Below are positions 62,688 through 64,000 of a stretch of 64,000 nucleotides of DNA, piece after piece. The stretch comes from Cystobacter ferrugineus (GTDB lineage Bacteria > Myxococcota > Myxococcia > Myxococcales > Myxococcaceae). The DNA lies in the NCBI RefSeq assembly GCF_001887355.1, contig NZ_MPIN01000004.1, positions 597,733 to 661,732 on the forward strand, given 5' to 3'. The position numbers and the translations under genes are program-made. A model generated the notes under the pieces. It ran no database searches and had not been told where the DNA came from. It saw only the letters and a list, made by a program, of their open reading frames with translations. Numbering within the stretch: the first letter of the stretch is position 1; every line of letters begins with the position of its first letter.

Positions 62688-63206
62688 TCACACCGCGCTG
62701 AATTCCGGCCGGTAGCGGACGATGCCGGGCCGCGTGCCCAGGAAGCCCTCGCGCAGCTCCAGGGCCATGAAGGCCTCGTCCGGGCAATCCACCTCCCACC
62801 GCAGCCCGAAGCGGCTCGCGCGTGCGAAGCCGAAGCGGGGGTAGTAGTCGGGGTGCCCGAGCACCACGACGGCTCCGTGCCCGGCCTCGCGCAGCCGGTC
62901 GAGTCCGGCGCGGATGAGCCGCGAGCCGACGCCGTGTCGTTGGTGGTCCGGAATCACGGCCATGGGGGCCAGGCCCACGGCGATGTCATGGCTTCCGCCC
63001 CGGTCGATCTCGACGGGAGAGAAGAGGATGTGTCCGACCACCTGCCCGCCCACCTGCGCGACGAGTGACAGCGTGATGCCCCCCGCGCCGCGAAGCGCAT
63101 CGACGAGCCTGGCCTCCGCGTCACGCCCGAAGGCGCGCGTGTTCACGTGCCGTATGGCCTCGGCTTCATGGGGCTGCTCCGGTCTCACCAGAATTTCGCT
63201 TCGCAT
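62688..63206 (-). CDS. GNAT-family N-acetyltransferase
   Basis: The 172-residue protein is a typical COG3153-type acetyltransferase: ILVRPEQPHEAEAIRHVNTR, SLVAQVGGQVVGHILFSPVE, acetyl-CoA loop VIPDHQRHGVGSRLIRAGLD (Q/RxxGxG/A form RHGVGS), and VVVLGHPDYYPRFGFARASR with the YYxRFGF motif. The start at 63206 has a TTGGAGCTC ribosome site. Substrate unknown. Confidence 0.93.
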   Translation of the reverse strand: MRSEILVRPEQPHEAEAIRHVNTRAFGRDAEARLVDALRGAGGITLSLVAQVGGQVVGHILFSPVEIDRGGSHDIAVGLAPMAVIPDHQRHGVGSRLIRAGLDRLREAGHGAVVVLGHPDYYPRFGFARASRFGLRWEVDCPDEAFMALELREGFLGTRPGIVRYRPEFSAV

Positions 63207-63265
63207 GGAGCTCCAAGTAGATCAGGTCCATGTCGTCCGGTGACACGAAATCTTCGTCCCAGCGA

Positions 63266-63378
63266 ATCACGTCCTGTGGTTGCTGGCGGTGGCGCTCGCC
63301 ATGCCGCTGTTTCCCTGCTGCCGGGCCTTCGTCCGGCTCAAGCGTCGCAGTGGCAGTGCCTGGCTGAGCTATCTCTAG
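63266..63378 (+). pseudogene. C-terminal remnant of a DUF1624-like membrane acyltransferase
   Basis: The plus-strand frame ends ALAMPLFPCCRAFVRLKRRS then GSAWLSYL-stop, like the last membrane helix and tail (PLCRWFxxLKxRRxxWWLSYL) of DUF1624/heparan-glucosaminide acetyltransferase-type proteins. Nothing upstream matches; the GNAT gene lies there on the other strand. Confidence 0.5.
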
Positions 63379-63385
63379 CGCGGTG

Positions 63386-63490
63386 CTAGAAGACGTAACC
63401 CAGGTTCACGTTGGGCCGGAACCCCCACGCCGCGTCTTCCCGTCCTTCCGCCAGGGCAGGGATGCAACGGAGCCCGACACGAATGTCATT
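63386..63490 (-). pseudogene. C-terminal remnant of an outer-membrane barrel protein
   Basis: The minus strand reads CIPALAEGREDAAWGFRPNV then NLGYVF-stop. The final amphipathic strand with terminal Phe is the usual signal of an outer-membrane beta-barrel. The region before it (63491 onward) is unrelated and AT-richer, so only the tail is left. Confidence 0.5.
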
Positions 63491-63806
63491 GAAAAGGCTT
63501 TCTCGTTTTATGAGAATCAGGATGGTTGGGTTTGTAAGTCCAAGCCTTCCAAGGATTCCAGGGGACCTTTTATTAGGTGAGCACCCGGTGCCTGTCAATG
63601 AACAGTGATGCGCTTGCTCCGTCACCCCATGGTTTGAGTATCTCTTTGTTCTTCGAGCCCGCTCACATTTATTCGCTCTCATGGAAGAGCGGCGCTCGGG
63701 AACCAGGGGTTCGCGGCAGCCGTTGCTGAATGCTGACGCCCTGTGAAGACAAGGTCACGGCTCCAATGGTCAGCTCCCGCCGCGAGCCATCGACGGCTCG
63801 CCGCGC
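63491..63806. other. Non-coding spacer before the glycosyltransferase tail
   Basis: GC content falls here (for example TTATTAGGTGAGCACC and CTCTTTGTTCTTCGAG), and no frame resembles a gene. No tRNA, repeat or clear promoter is recognised. Confidence 0.5.
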
Positions 63807-64000
63807 TTAGGAGGCCATGCGCCGGGTTTCCCGGCGCTGGCCGTGGGTCTCGAGCAGGACGGCCTCCAGGTCGTCGGCGACGTCCTGCCAGGAACGGCCG
63901 TGCTGACGGGCGAGCTCCGCCGCGTCCCAGGGGGTGGACAGCGTCTCGTCGATCCCGGCGGCGAGCGCGGCGGCATCATGCGTCGGGATGAGGCGGCCGC
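63807..64000 (-). CDS. C-terminus of a GT4-type glycosyltransferase (window edge)
   Basis: The gene begins beyond the window. The ~63 visible residues (GRLIPTHDAAALAAGIDETL, WDAAELARQHGRSWQDVADD, then LEAVLLETHG...TRRMAS-stop) match the end of group 1/GT4 glycosyltransferases, which close with a GxLVPPxDxxALAxAI turn, then SWxxVAxxxxxxY-type helix. Stop TAA at 63809-63807. Confidence 0.72.
   Translation of the reverse strand, partial: GRLIPTHDAAALAAGIDETLSTPWDAAELARQHGRSWQDVADDLEAVLLETHGQRRETRRMAS

Overview
The window is high-GC DNA from a myxobacterium, most likely of the Cystobacter/Archangium/Stigmatella group. The main pointers are three exported enzymes ending in a MYXO-CTERM sorting tail (GCS/CGCS, hydrophobic stretch, poly-Arg), a membrane Ser/Thr kinase with a long Pro/Arg linker and FGKYQLIKKLATGGMAEVW-type start, many lipoproteins, and the general gene content. 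No rRNA, tRNA, CRISPR array or intact insertion sequence was recognised. This is family-level reading from sequence alone; no database search was run.

1-13 kb, almost all minus strand: a metal-efflux operon (small Cys/His-rich exported protein, TolC-type channel, His-rich adaptor cut by the window edge); a protein with a CxxC motif overlapping rnhB; a small lipoprotein; a B-box/TPR membrane protein; a Uma2-type nuclease next to a C-terminal gene remnant; an M61 peptidase with an RsmB-type rRNA methyltransferase; an exported metallophosphoesterase; and a two-gene ABC-2 exporter. 13-22 kb: two very similar tandem M36 (fungalysin) metalloproteases, duplicated together with their upstream leader and downstream terminator. 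22-27 kb: a tight five-gene minus-strand cluster (phosphate-porin-like barrel, VTC-type polyphosphate polymerase domain, thymidylate-kinase-like P-loop protein fused to a repeat domain, DUF4956 membrane protein, lipoprotein) that looks like a polyphosphate-related system.

27-38 kb: a Ser/Thr kinase, two rhodanese genes (one fused in front of a MoeB/ThiF domain), an A-type Fe-S carrier, a penicillin-acylase-family gene broken by a one-base deletion in a C run, a decayed amino-acid ABC transporter fusion, a TPR protein and a DUF3626-like protein. 38-45 kb: an iron-uptake locus with a TonB-dependent receptor carrying its own TonB-like domain, convergent to a four-gene operon (two small membrane proteins, a PepSY membrane protein, a lipoprotein) controlled by a near-perfect Fur box.

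45-64 kb is accessory and rich in gene fragments. Its standout is an 833-residue protein with a GGDYDGD motif and a DGxGxI motif, resembling the two-barrel RNA polymerases that include eukaryotic RNAi RNA-dependent RNA polymerases; a small ORF sits just upstream. Around it are a DUF1023 alpha/beta hydrolase, a 1356-residue TPM/coiled-coil protein with a Ser-rich tail, remnants of an IS91-type transposase, recombinase, virginiamycin B lyase, epoxide hydrolase, DUF4351 and others, an unknown gene split by an in-frame amber codon, and then intact genes for a lipoprotein, an NHL beta-propeller, a TetR regulator and a GNAT acetyltransferase. The window closes in the C-terminus of a probable GT4 glycosyltransferase.
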